Source of the DNA: Ectocarpus siliculosus
Lineage: Eukaryota > Sar > Phaeophyceae > Ectocarpales > Ectocarpaceae
Length of the DNA: 64,000 nt
Assembly: GCA_000310025.1 (NCBI GenBank)
Contig: FN649740.1
Span: 388,542 to 452,541, forward strand
Direction of reading: 5' to 3'
The translations under genes were made by a program, and so were the position numbers. Under the pieces are notes generated by a model. That model searched no databases, was not told the DNA's origin, and saw nothing but the letters and a program-made list of their open reading frames with translations. Shown in pieces: positions 34,801 to 45,500 of this stretch; position 1 is the first letter of the stretch; every line of letters begins with the position of its first letter.

Positions 34801-37800
34801 GTAAAGAGGACGGTGCCATGTTTTTTCCCCCGACCACGTGTTTTTCTAGTGGCGAGGGACAGACAGCCATGAGGCAAGGGACAGTCACGCAGTCAGGAGA
34901 CGACCGTCTTAGCAAAACGAAACCAACGTGAAAACACCTCTCGAAACAACACGAAGCAGCGGACTGCGCCATGCACAGGAGCAACCATGGTAGGAATATA
35001 AACACAAGTAAAGGGCGAGATGATCACCCAAACGAGAGGACGAAGGCGGCAAGAGTAACAACGGTAGAACAACGAAGCAGCACTGGAAATCACAAGGAAA
35101 TTTCCTAAATAAGTGACACACACGAGGATACCCGCGACAACTATAATACAACAGCAACAGTCGGGGCCCCACGTAGCGCCAAAAAAGGCAGCACGATCAA
35201 CATCCAGAACCAAATAGGAGCCGCAGCAACAACAAAACGGCAGCAACAACAGGTAATCGTCTCTCACATGCCCATCTGACGCCGCAAGCCTTGCGCAAAA
35301 CGCCTTCGTTCCTTTGTTCCCCTTCTCCTCCGTTTCCCCAGAGCTACCGCTCTCAAAAACACCCCCCGGGTTTTCGAACAACCCTCCGGTTGTCGAGCCG
35401 CAAACAATTACGTCGCCCTCCAGCACGCCACTCTGCACCGTCAACGTGGATGCCATGTCCTGCCCGGCTGACCCAACCTGCAGCAGTTTTGTCGTCGCCA
35501 ATTACGTTTGTGCCTTGCGTGAGACGAGCGTAAGGCCGGTGACCGTTAGTAGTGCTGTGGCCAACCAGTGTTGAGGCCGGCGAGAAGCGGGGTGCGCGTC
35601 TTGCAGGGACAGCAGTGTAGGCGATCACCTCCATTTTGAACGCAAGCACCGACCCGTGGGCAAAAGAGAGACCTCACATCACTCTCCAACTTTCGCAACC
35701 ACTGCCGCACGCTCCACAATCCACGCGCTTTACGCACATTTCTTGAAACAAATATAACACTGGAGAAAAAACCTCCAGACGGCTTCCCGTCGATTCTCGC
35801 TCCAAGGGGATAAAAACGAATGGCGCGCAGCGTCGTCACTCTTGACGTGTCCGGAAACGTGGTGCCATGTTTTTGCATTTCCGACCGTGTGGGCAGCCCA
35901 GCTAGAGTAACGCCACCATGTGACATTGCATCTCCCGATTTCGGTCTCCGACTGCACAGATACGGCCTGCGAACGAGAGACCACGTGAAAGACCTCAAGG
36001 TATTTGCACAAAGCAAAATACAAATTTCGAGTTGTAGACTGCATGGCAGTTCCAATTACTGCTGTGGGTTTCATGCTTCTTGAAAGGGGACGAGTCAAGC
36101 AAGAAATTCCCTGCGATAAACACGCCAGATGTGCTACGACCGGCTGACTTGACTCTGCTGTTGGTGGTGTTCCGTATCAGGAGTAACGGGACACTGCTCC
36201 GCCTCTCAAGGGGTATCGCGTGGCCGCAGGTCCAAAGGCCATGGCACACGATAAACGAGTCCCCCCCCCTCCCCCCACCTCCGTGTCCCCAACACTCACC
36301 TGGTATCCCCACAACAACCCCCCCCCTTCTCCTTCTAGCTTCGCCACCCAGATGTCTTGCCCGTCTCCCTCCGTCCAAGGGGCGAAGAGATTCCCATCTG
36401 TCTGCCCCCCGACGAAGATGTTTCCGCTGCGGTCTGTTGCCACAGCAGAACTCCAGTCGTGCGAGCCAGGCACACCAATATTTCTGAAAATTGGCATACG
36501 TACGGAGGGAGAGTTCTGGTGGGGGGGGGGGTGAAGGAGGGGGGTGAACAACGAGGCCACATGAAACAAAACATGACATTTCGCTCCCGGCACATGCACT
36601 GGGACATCGAATTTCGACATTATTGTTTGCGTAGCAAAGGCGCCATCGAACTCGGTTTCAGTGCCTCCCTTGAATCTGACCAGTTGCTCTTTCCTCCCGA
36701 AGTTGAGTTGACGCTTGTCGTCAACCTTGAGCAACAGACTGCCTAGGTCGTCCGAATTCCAACGAAACCAAGTAGCGGCACCTGGTCCACAGAGTAGACC
36801 CGTCGGCAGAGGCGAGCTTCAAGACGATCGCGTCCCTGCGACCGTCCACAAAGCCGCTGCCATCTTCGAAAACGTGTCCGGCCAACGCCACGTCGCCGCG
36901 AGAATCCACTGCCAACCCGACCTGACCGACAGCGGAAAGCGAGCGGCAAAGGTTTGAATCGACGCTAACACATCTCGGATTCATTGGCCAAGCTGCAGTG
37001 CACTCCCCCACCCCACAGCTGGACCTGAGACTACTGTGCAGTCGAATGCTCACTGCTGTTGCCTCAGAGAAAGCGAAGGCCGGCAGAAAGAGCTGCCCCG
37101 CACACGTCAAGAACGGCCCATGTATGCATAGCTTTCGTCAATCCTTGTGTTCGTAGCCCGCCCTCATCACAACAAAGCTTAACGACGTGTAATCGTGTTG
37201 ACACCGCCCCATAACAACGAAATACACAGCAGTTGCCCACGCATCTTCCTGCGTTGAGAGCCCGCTGACCTACTTCGTAGGGAGAGAGAGAGAGAGAGCA
37301 CACGTCTACTGTATGACAGCTCACGGAGAAACACACAGCAGTCGTCTCAGTCGGATGGAGTCGTTCCGTACCGCTGTGTGAACGTTGTTCGAGCTACACC
37401 ACAGCCCTAACACTGATGTACCTCGATAATATCCACATCTACATTGCGTCGCCTTCTCTCTGGAAAACGCGGCGGAAATGTTGTTGGGTACATACAGCGG
37501 GAAGGAGCATTCGGTGTCTTCCTACATACGTCCCAGCGGAGGTCGCTGTATAGGAGTAGTGGCGATGGTGCACAAAAAGTGGCAACGCAAAAAAAGAAAA
37601 GAAATCCAGCACCACTACTACACTGCACCAAACGCCGTAACGGCAGTAGCATCATCGCTAATTTGCGGACGGAACGCCCTACAACATATTTTCGCCCGAT
37701 ACAACACATGACGCAAGATGGCATCGTACACACCAGCAGTGGGGGGGAGGAATTCCAACAGGCAGTACACTCCCGTTGTTAATTTGCAATTGCTTCAACA

Positions 37801-38876
37801 CGCCTCCCTTTTTCAGTACGACCTCGAAGGGATACAACATGCGTTGTTGTTGACATTTTCGAAAGAGATGGGAAGGCCAGATACGTACAATCAAGCAATC
37901 AACCAATGTCAGGAGTCGGGAGAAGCCGCCGTATGCGCGTACAATAATCCCGAATGGGGCCTCGAAAGATTGATTTTGAGCCAAATAGGCCAATCAATCT
38001 GAAAGAGACATGCAGCAAGCCGTGCCAACGTTGCTAGATAGAGAAGCCACGAGAGATGCATACCGTCCAGACCGTTGCCCTCGAAGAAAGGGGGTGTCAA
38101 CCACAGAATACCATATGGGGATGAGCGATGCACACATATGTTGAGATACGCGAGACAGCAGCAGCAGCCTGCTTTCCTCTCTCCTCTCGCTGTGCGTCGG
38201 CCGGCTGCCGTTGTTAAGGAGGACCCGATTCGCAGGGTATCCGTCGATTGACTTTTACCAGAATCGGTAAACCTTCGCATATGGCGTCAGCGGCAGGATA
38301 CTGGTTCGAATCTCCTTGGGTGCACGTTTTTTCTCCTGACTTGGACATTTTCCCATGGACACAACGTGTGTCAGTTCTGAGAACACCTCTTGGAATCGAT
38401 CCTACAAAGAACCTTGTGACACTTCCATCGAATTGCCCGTCCTGGCCACAAGAGGTTCCCAGTTGAGGGTAAATTCTGTGGGTGGAGAGTGTTAAGGGGG
38501 ACCCGATTCGCAGGGTATCTGTCGATTGACTTTTACCAGAATCGGTACACCTTCGCACCGTCATGTGGTTGCCAATTTGTTCCCGCTTCCGCCCAGAAGA
38601 TAATGGGTTCTATGCAGTAAGTGGTTTTCTATCCCGGAAAATCTGGGCGCTACAAATCGGGCAGGTGTCAAGAGCGACCTGCTGCAGTAGCAGTTGCTCG
38701 TGTATTGGCACGTTCAGGGGTGTCAGGGGTATCACCTATACGCGTCTCGGATGATTGCGTTGGGTGTTGTCATCTCCGCAACGGCTATTGACCCTGCGGC
38801 CGAATTGCCCCCTACCACGTACCAGCTTTGTCGCCCCGTGCTCCCCCTCGAACTGAGACGCCCACTCTGCCATGGC
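28882..38876 (-). CDS. Seven-bladed SBBP beta-propeller, single-pass membrane protein
   Basis: Exons on the minus strand: 38876-38823, 36921-36782, 36483-36300, 35477-35268, 34092-33990, 32922-32719, 31261-30933, 30652-30454, 29846-29598, 29294-28882. Together they total 2085 nt with all phases consistent, 694 codons plus stop. Each blade has the SBBP pattern (W-QF-G, then aVDs-GdV--aG, then D-FVAKLD--G--W): for example AVDSRGDVALAG and DAIVLKLASADGSTLW; AVATDRSGNIFVGGQTDGNL and DIWVAKLEG; AVDPLTGDVFAAGY; ALAVDWRGDVIIAGNTEGAL and DAFVAKLDGANGTHVW; AVAVDSNGDVYACG and DMFVAK. Seven blades can be counted. A transmembrane helix follows (AGLVGTVTGMLVVVSICLYF, then a short basic stop LRK), and then a ~138-residue disordered Pro/Gly/Arg tail. 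This suggests an extracellular propeller with a cytoplasmic tail; ligand unknown. No signal-peptide exon was found upstream. The ATG in the first listed exon has a perfect GCCATGG context, but starting there would leave no signal peptide, so the 5' end is probably incomplete. Confidence 0.8.
31245..31452. repeat. Tandem duplication covering a splice acceptor
   Basis: About 31245-31345 and 31366-31452 are related copies. Both hold CGTGTCGCGT, GGCTGCTGCT, GGGTGCATGCCAA and a GTTGTTG-rich stretch ending GGGAAACT. The left copy contains the real acceptor and first codons of the exon ending at 31261 (minus strand). The right copy is an intronic duplicate that still encodes RDTDAF behind a CAGCAG. 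Confidence 0.7.
31590..32197. mobile_element. ~608-bp foldback (inverted-repeat) element in an SBBP intron
   Basis: The left arm (31590-31892) and right arm (31912-32197) are imperfect reverse complements along their whole length, around a ~19-base loop. Matching segments include GATCTAGA-C or CTAGATC at the ends, GAATTGTGGGGT, GACTCCCTCCTCCGT, GGACCTGGTCTTGAGGG and GGTGTGGCCTACAAAGG beside the centre. No protein is encoded. It looks like a foldback or MITE-type non-autonomous DNA element. Confidence 0.85.
33374..33520. mobile_element. Small MITE-like element, 17-bp terminal inverted repeats
   Basis: The ends GGCCCCGGTTTAGCGGT (33374-33390) and ACCGCTAAACCGGGACC (33504-33520) are inverted repeats with 16 of 17 matches. 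The ~147-bp element lies in an SBBP intron and has no coding capacity. A clear target duplication was not found. Confidence 0.6.
34201..34502. mobile_element. Foldback element with an extra copy of one arm
   Basis: The left arm 34201-34260 is the reverse complement of 34337-34395 (shared core: GAGAGATGGCACCCCC, AGCTCGATTG, TCCACAACC). A third copy in the orientation of the right arm follows at 34445-34502 (TTGGTTGTGGAGCAATC, AGCTCTGAAAGTC). Short CGGTACGGTA palindromes lie between the second and third copies. It sits in an SBBP intron. Confidence 0.75.
34533..34722 (+). repeat. Dispersed repeat family A, best copy
   Basis: About 190 bp, running from GTGTACATGTTGAGGGAAGA to GACTTAAAGCGACGAACAAA. 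It is close to identical over ~130 bp to 61262-61437 in the opposite orientation, partly shared with 48097-48213 and more distantly with 1680-1822. It has no coding function; a 34-codon reading is identical in the two best copies only because the DNA is. Confidence 0.85.
38214..38557. repeat. Pair of 66-bp direct repeats around a B-box-like sequence
   Basis: The copies are 38214-38279 and 38492-38557 (about 92% identical), starting TTAAGG and ending CCTTCGCA, 278 bp apart. Between them at 38303-38315 is GGTTCGAATCTCC (a Pol III B box) followed by a T run. The arrangement could be a tRNA-related SINE or a solo direct-repeat element. It lies in the first SBBP intron. Confidence 0.55.
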
Positions 38877-41800
38877 CTGTAGCGACCAAGAGCGGGGTAC
38901 TCCAGCTTCAGGGAGTCAGCAATCGTCGCCGGCCGTGCTCGCACTATGCGGAGTCTCCCTACCCTTGACCTGGCTTGATGGACGGAGTGATGGGGATGAT
39001 GTTCGAGTGTCCCTGAGTCCCCCAGATAATTCTGGAAACAACAAACCGCACTTGCACAGACTTAGTTGAGGCACCAATAGATTAGCTCGTGGGGAAGATC
39101 GACGTCAATGGCCGACCCCACTGTTAGAGACTGCTGTGCGCTGCATCCCGCTGGCGCACATCACGAAACACACGAAGCGAAGCAACAAGGCTCAAGACCA
39201 GGGTGCGCGGGAGCTCCGTGGAATCACTGATCTACGAAATGCCGTACCGGACCTGATGTCCCAACCACTCAACCCCTCCGTCAGTCCGGCGTCCGAACCC
39301 CTCCCGTGAGGAGGCCCGTAGTCGACACCATCCAGCCAACACACACGCCAGGCACGCCACCGACAAAGCTGTGCATCTTCGCCATCGAGGTAACATGTTT
39401 GAGTGACGTTGTGAGGCTGATCGTCCTTGTCCAGTGTAGGCTTTGTGAATACTCTACCTATATAATGCTTCGAAGTACACAGCAGTCCATCTCTCCGCGC
39501 GGTCAGCGGATCGATTTCCCCAGCGGACATGCATCAATACATCATCACACAGCGCACGGCAGTTCACTAAATAATCGGCTTGTGCCCCCCCCCTGCAATG
39601 AAGTTCTTGCCTATGCCGGCCCGACCTGTTTAGCCATAATTAAATTTACGTGTACGTGGGGAGATTTTAGTCTGTGTTCCTTTCCCGAGAGGGCGGGTAA
39701 ACGATAGAAGTGTCGCGGTACAGCTGTAACCGTTACAAGGTCACGGCAAACAATTTGGGGAGCTTGGTGAGGATGTTGCTCTCTGAGTGTCATGTTATCA
39801 TGTTATCGCGCTTGCACCGAAATTCTGTCTCTCCAAATGTTTTGTCGAGGTTTGCAGCCCAAAAGTTGGCGCATAAGGCGGTTAAGCCAATGTTGTGTTT
39901 TGTGGCCGCACGGGAGCTTCCAATGATGGTGGTGCATGAGCCCCTGCACACTGAAGCTCATCTTACATACAGGTCTCCGGGACTGGAAGAATTGGAGAGT
40001 GAGCCATGTGCGGCGCTACCCTCCTCGTCCTCTCCATGCGGAACAATCTTTCCGCTAGAATAACGAACTGTCACAGAGCACCTCGGCTTTGGAGTTGTAC
40101 TCTCTGTCTCTCTGTTTCCGGAGTAGGGAAAACTGCTGTGCAATTTGCAAATTCGCGAGTGTAGCTCGTGAAGTTGTGAGCTGCACATCTTTCCACCTCG
40201 AGCTCGAGGGACGGCTGTACCCTTATCGCGATTAAAAACTAGGGTGAGCACCGTAAGAGGAAAGATAGGACAACGGTATGAAAATTAGACACAGAACGCC
40301 ACATGTGGTGTCCCCCGGTGTGACCTCGGCCTGTGCGTCGGCGATATGACACCGACGCGTTGTGTACAACAGGCGTCAGGAATAAATGGGATGACACACA
40401 TGCCAATTACACCCCCTTACACCCAACCGACACCTGTTGTATGACAGCACATGTTACACACGAAGATGCCCGCATTTTCCTGTTGGCCAACAATGGTGCC
40501 GCTTTTTTCAGAGTGGCCGAAAATCCGTACCACTGTTCTACGCCACATCTACAACAGTCTGCTTAACATGGTGTCCAGCATTGTCAAAGAAGTACTTTGC
40601 ATCTGTAGACCTGGCAACGAGGAGAGCACTCATACTTTCATATTTTAAAAGCCTTATGCTTACAATGGGTCTGCTAAATTATTGATGGAACACGTGTCCC
40701 AAATAATGAAAATATGTTCGGCAACATGGGATCACGGTGCCAGGTCCATCGCGAGGCTCTTGATGCCGAAAATACCAAGACCATCGACGTTTCTGATTCG
40801 CTCTGCATCACCTAACACCGTGTATGCGTGAATCATCACCGTCCTGCAGCTTGCATACCAAATTCATGCATGAATTTGGTGAGCAAACTCAATCGATGGC
40901 GATAGTTGACTCATATATGGAATTGAGTGGTCCCCGTAACTCCCACCTCCATGTACACATGATTCATCGCCGCTTGCAGAGCTTTCACACAAATGTCGCG
41001 CATGACTTTGGTGTGCAAACTCCGCCGATAGTGGTGATTCACATGTACCATACAATATGGAATTAGGTGGTTGTGGGCATGGAATTCCGTGGAGCTCGTC
41101 ACTCCCAACTCCATGTACACAGGATCATCGTCGCTTGCAGAGCTTGCACACCAAATTCATGCATGAACTTGGTGTGCAAGCTCTGCGGACGGCGATGATT
41201 CACGTTACATCGTTGGGTAGAGTGGATTATGTGGTCGATCACCTTGATTTTTCTCGGCGTTTAAGGGCCTCATGATGGAGCTGGGACCGTGAGCCCAGTC
41301 GGGACATATTTTCATTTTTTGGAACACGTATTCCTTGAATCGGAGACAAACCTCTACTGTTGCTGCCGCGAGACTGTTACAGAGCTTTGCTTTGCGTACT
41401 CTCCTTTATACTTCAAAGATGTATTTCCTTGACAATCCTACTATACGTCACAATGTTACCATAGGCAGATTGCAATATTTAGCTGTGGCCAAGAACAGCG
41501 GTCATAATCTGGTGGAGTATGTACTGGATAGATTGGTTGAGTAAGCAGCTAGCCAAGTACCATGGCACACAGCAGTTGCCACGAGGATGTGGGTAGAGAC
41601 GGAATATCTTCAGGTCCACAAGGGAATTGGAGAGAGTGTTGATATAGGCTAATGTCGAATGGTGAACGTGGTGAGTGACAGTGAAGAGGTGTCACCATTG
41701 CTCACGAACTGCGGAGGAACAAAGCGCTAGGGGATAACATGAGTAGCAGATAGATGTAGATAGCGAACGGTAGTACGGAGTAACACGCGTACTGCCCCAA

Positions 41801-42523
41801 TGATGGGGGGGGTGTCGAACTACAACAGCACGGCGAGAGTGCACGTAACGATGCAGTTTTTTTTCCGGTAGAAGTAAGAACACTCACATTGGAGGGTGAT
41901 AAACAGCAGCGCACATTCTCAAGCGTGAGAGTATTCCGTAGGCCAGGTTTGTCTTGCCGTACGTCCGAAACGTGTCATGGTATCATAGTAGATAGATCGA
42001 TTGCTGTTTACGTCGACGCAGTAGCTTTGCAGTTTTGTAGTCCGTGCGGTGAGCTTTGACGCCGTCGTCTTTGTGCGTGGTTGAAGACGCTTGTGTCTCT
42101 CTTGCTCTCGCCTGAGTAAGCCCAGCATGCGGCAGCGTGCTGTCTGTGTTACCACCGTCCTGTACCCGACCAGAAAAGCAAAGCGGCACCCCTCGAAACT
42201 TGACAAATGCCATTATTTATGCGATTTTATCAATCATCGTCGCCAATATAGTTTCAACGGCGCTGTCGGGCGATGGCACTACAGTCAGTTCTGTGAGCCC
42301 TATAATGCTGGCCCTTCCTTCGGACTTTTAACAAATCCGCAAAGGTGGTCTGGTGACAATGTGCCGAAGATGTTGACCTCTTCGCCTCATCTGCCCTATC
42401 GCTGTGCGCTCTCTGTTCTAACGCGTTCCACGCAAACTGCCAGCAACAGGCGGGCGGCCTAGGAGTCAAAGCGGCAGCAGGCGTCATCTCCACACACGGG
42501 ACAGGGTTTGCTCGCACGGAGGC
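38877..42523. other. Region between the divergent SBBP and SAMHD1-like genes
   Basis: Probably holds the missing 5' exon(s) and promoter of the SBBP gene and the promoter of the SAMHD1-like gene. A GC-rich island at 39190-39380 may be exonic (possible donor GCCATCGAG|GTAACA on +), but no reading could be assigned. The rest is AT-richer with the palindromic array at 40846-41213. Confidence 0.45.
40846..41213. repeat. Array of three palindrome-centred repeats
   Basis: Three related units each have a palindrome near ATGCAT or CGCGCATG: a perfect 24-bp palindrome at 40857-40880, a decayed one around 40979-41023, and a 76-bp one at 41124-41199 (33 of 38 positions pair). The spacers share ATGGAATT-AG-TGG, AACTCC, CACCTCCATGTACAC or CAACTCCATGTACAC, and ATTCATCG or ATCATCG. 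Confidence 0.8.
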
Positions 42524-45500
42524 ATGTCCACCCCGGGACCGCCTTCGCCCAAGTCTCTCCCCCCTCTGCACAACAAGAGAGATCGGGACGAGAGTAACGG
42601 TTACGGAGGGAAGCGTGGCCGTGTAGCAGGTGTGGTATTGACATCTATACGCAGGGTCTATGTATCGCGAAAGTATGATGATGTATATTGTGTAAGTCTC
42701 TCATGCTACGTCTTTCACCGCTAGATGGCGGAGGTACTACTACCCATCAAAAAAATCTCGACGCAGGATATTGAGGAGAAAGAAAAGCATTGTTGACGTT
42801 TTTCGGGTCGTCGATGAACCCCCCCCTTTGTGTGTGTTTTTTTTCACTTTGCGCGAACCCCACAAGCTTAGTATGCACAAAAAATGTCTTGCCTTCGTCC
42901 TCGGCTCGTCTCTCCTGGGATCTGTGTGGACTCATAGGGAATAACGATGGATAATATTTTTGATCGTATGATACCCATCCTCGTGCTTGCTGTCATGCAT
43001 CGATCCCTGACTGTCCTGGTATGCACATCCTCTGCGCCGCCCGGACTCTACGCAGGCGCAGCAGGTGCAACAGCCGGCAGCAATGGCGGTCGGCCTGTGT
43101 CGCAAGGGCCTTCCCCGAGGAAGTCGACTCTGGTTGGCGAAGGTCGAAGCCACAGTCTTAATCGAGAAAACCACCCCAACCTGCTCGTCAACGTTAAGAC
43201 TTACAAGGTGTGTTGGGATGTGTTGTGTGCCTGCCCCCTAGCTTGCTTCACTTCTCTCGACATCAGCCATGGCTCTTATTACTATAATACCGATGAGTGA
43301 AACATCCACGGCCACACGGTGTACGTTTGGTTGCGGACAGACCGCTAGGATGGTTCCCGCTATCTGTTGAACGGTCGGTGCAGTTAGGATAGATCAAACT
43401 GCGTTCGTTCGATGACACACTGACGCAAACCGGGGATATTTCAACGCTTGCCTTATGGTTGTGTAAGCTCTGCACAAGCCGAATCTCTTCGCGTGGATGG
43501 TGTCTGTAGGCATCACAAGTGTTCATTTTGTCATACTGGTTGGTTGGGCACGAATTGAATACCCTTCGGCTCCAAGGTGGCTGCTGCTGCCGTACCTCAT
43601 TTCTAACGTGTGTAGTGTGCTGGTGCTGGTGGTGGTGGTGGTGCTGCTGCTGCTGCAGCTCACTTCTTCTAAGCCGACCGTGTGTGCTCTTCCGCACGCA
43701 GGACTCGCTGTACGGCACTCTCGAGCTGGAGCCGGTGATCCAACTGCTGATGGACACGCCTCAGTTCCAGCGCCTGCACGGCCTGAAGCAGCTGGGCACG
43801 AGCGACAACGTCTTCCGCAGCTGCACGCACACGCGCTTCGAGCACAGCGTCGGGGTGGCGCACCTCGCCCAGCGGTTTGCCGAGGGCCTCCGCAGGCGGC
43901 AGCCCGAGCTCGGGATCACCGCCGCCGACGTCATGTGCGTCAAGATAGCGGGTCTGCTGCACGACCTCGGCCACGGTCCGTTCTCTCACATGTGGGACGA
44001 CGCCTTCGTGAAGCGGATGGGCGTGAAGTGGGAGCACGAGACCGGGAGCGTCAACATGATGAGGTACATGCTCAGGGGAGGGGACGGGGGTCCCGCGAAG
44101 GCGATCGACCTGGGGAGGTACCGCCCCGCCCTCGACGCCAAGGACGTGACCTTCATCGAGGAAATGATCCTCGGGACCCCCGAGGAGCAGCGAAAGGGGC
44201 GCTCTTCGGACAAGGAGTTCCTGTACGACATCGTCAACAACACCAGGTCGGGGCTCGACGTCGACAAGCTCGACTACTTCCAGCGAGACGCGCGGAACTC
44301 CGTGGGAGACCGCCCGATGGACCTCGACCGCTTCATCGAGCTCGCGAGGGTCCTCCCGGCCGAAGACCAGCGCGGGAACCGCCGCAGGATGATCTGCTAC
44401 CCGGACAAGCTCTGGACCGAGGCGCTGGGCCTGTTCCGGAGCCGCATGGAGCTGCACACCCTCGTCTATCAGCACCACGGGGGGAAGTCGGTCGAGCTGA
44501 TGCTGGTCGACGCGTTCGCGAAGGCGGACCCGTACTTCACAGTCCCCGGCACGGTGGACGAGAAGCACCCGGACGGGAGGTGGAGGATGAGCGAGGCCAT
44601 CCACGACTGCAAGGCCTACACCCGGCTCAAGGACAGCCTGGTTGACCTGGTCACGAACGACCCCCACCCGGGCCTGGGGCCGGCGAAGGGCATCCTCGAG
44701 CGGCTGGAGCGCAGGGACCTGTACCCCTGCGCCGGGGCCACGGAGTGCGACTTCACGAAGCTGGGCATGGCGGAGGAGGAGGTGGCCAGCGAGATGGTCC
44801 GGGTGCTCAGGAACGGCGGGGGGGGGGCGTTGCCCCCCAGGAGGGAGAAGGATGACGGGGAAAGCGACACCGAGATTGACGAGGAGGAGGGGGGAGCGGT
44901 GGGGACAGACGAGATAACTGAGGCAAGTAGGGGGGGGTGGAGGCGCTACCAAGTTGTTTTCAGCTGGTCTAGTGCTGGTTGTGGGTACCATGAACGCAGG
45001 CGTCGTGTCTTGCTATTTCCTTGCGGCTGGGCCTCCAGACCGATATGTTGAATTCTTACATCCTTTCGAGAAGAGGGTACCGACAAATATTGTTTTGTGT
45101 AAGGTGCCAAGGGGGAGCTCTGTGCCTAGCAAACACGGGCGGTTTTGTTAGTTTCTTCAACGTCAGTGCATACATCGCACACACGAGACGCCTCCCTGAC
45201 TTCTCGTGGTCGGGTGCTGCCCGACACGAAACTGCCGTGCGCTGGCTGCTACAGGTGTTGGAGGAGGAGGACATCATTGTCGAGTTTATGCGCATACATT
45301 GGGGTCTCAAGGATGCCAACCCTGTCAACAGAGTGAGTCAACGCCTACACCGCGTTTGATTCTCGCTCCTGCGTGGCCTACAGTAGTTACGCTGTTGTGC
45401 TCTAGACGATGTTGTTGCAGATGGCTTATCAAGGAGTTCATACATGCTGTACTCTTAGACGATTTTGCAGATGGTTTATGAAAGTTCGTACATGCTTGGG

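Noticed and set aside
36177-36734. Full-length reading of the 185-codon minus opening as one exon.
   Set aside because: Only 36300-36483 is bounded by good splice sites and fits the SBBP blade; the rest is intron.
43669-44991. A 440-codon minus-strand opening.
   Set aside because: It is exactly antisense to the SAMHD1-like exon 3, whose + frame has clear homology.
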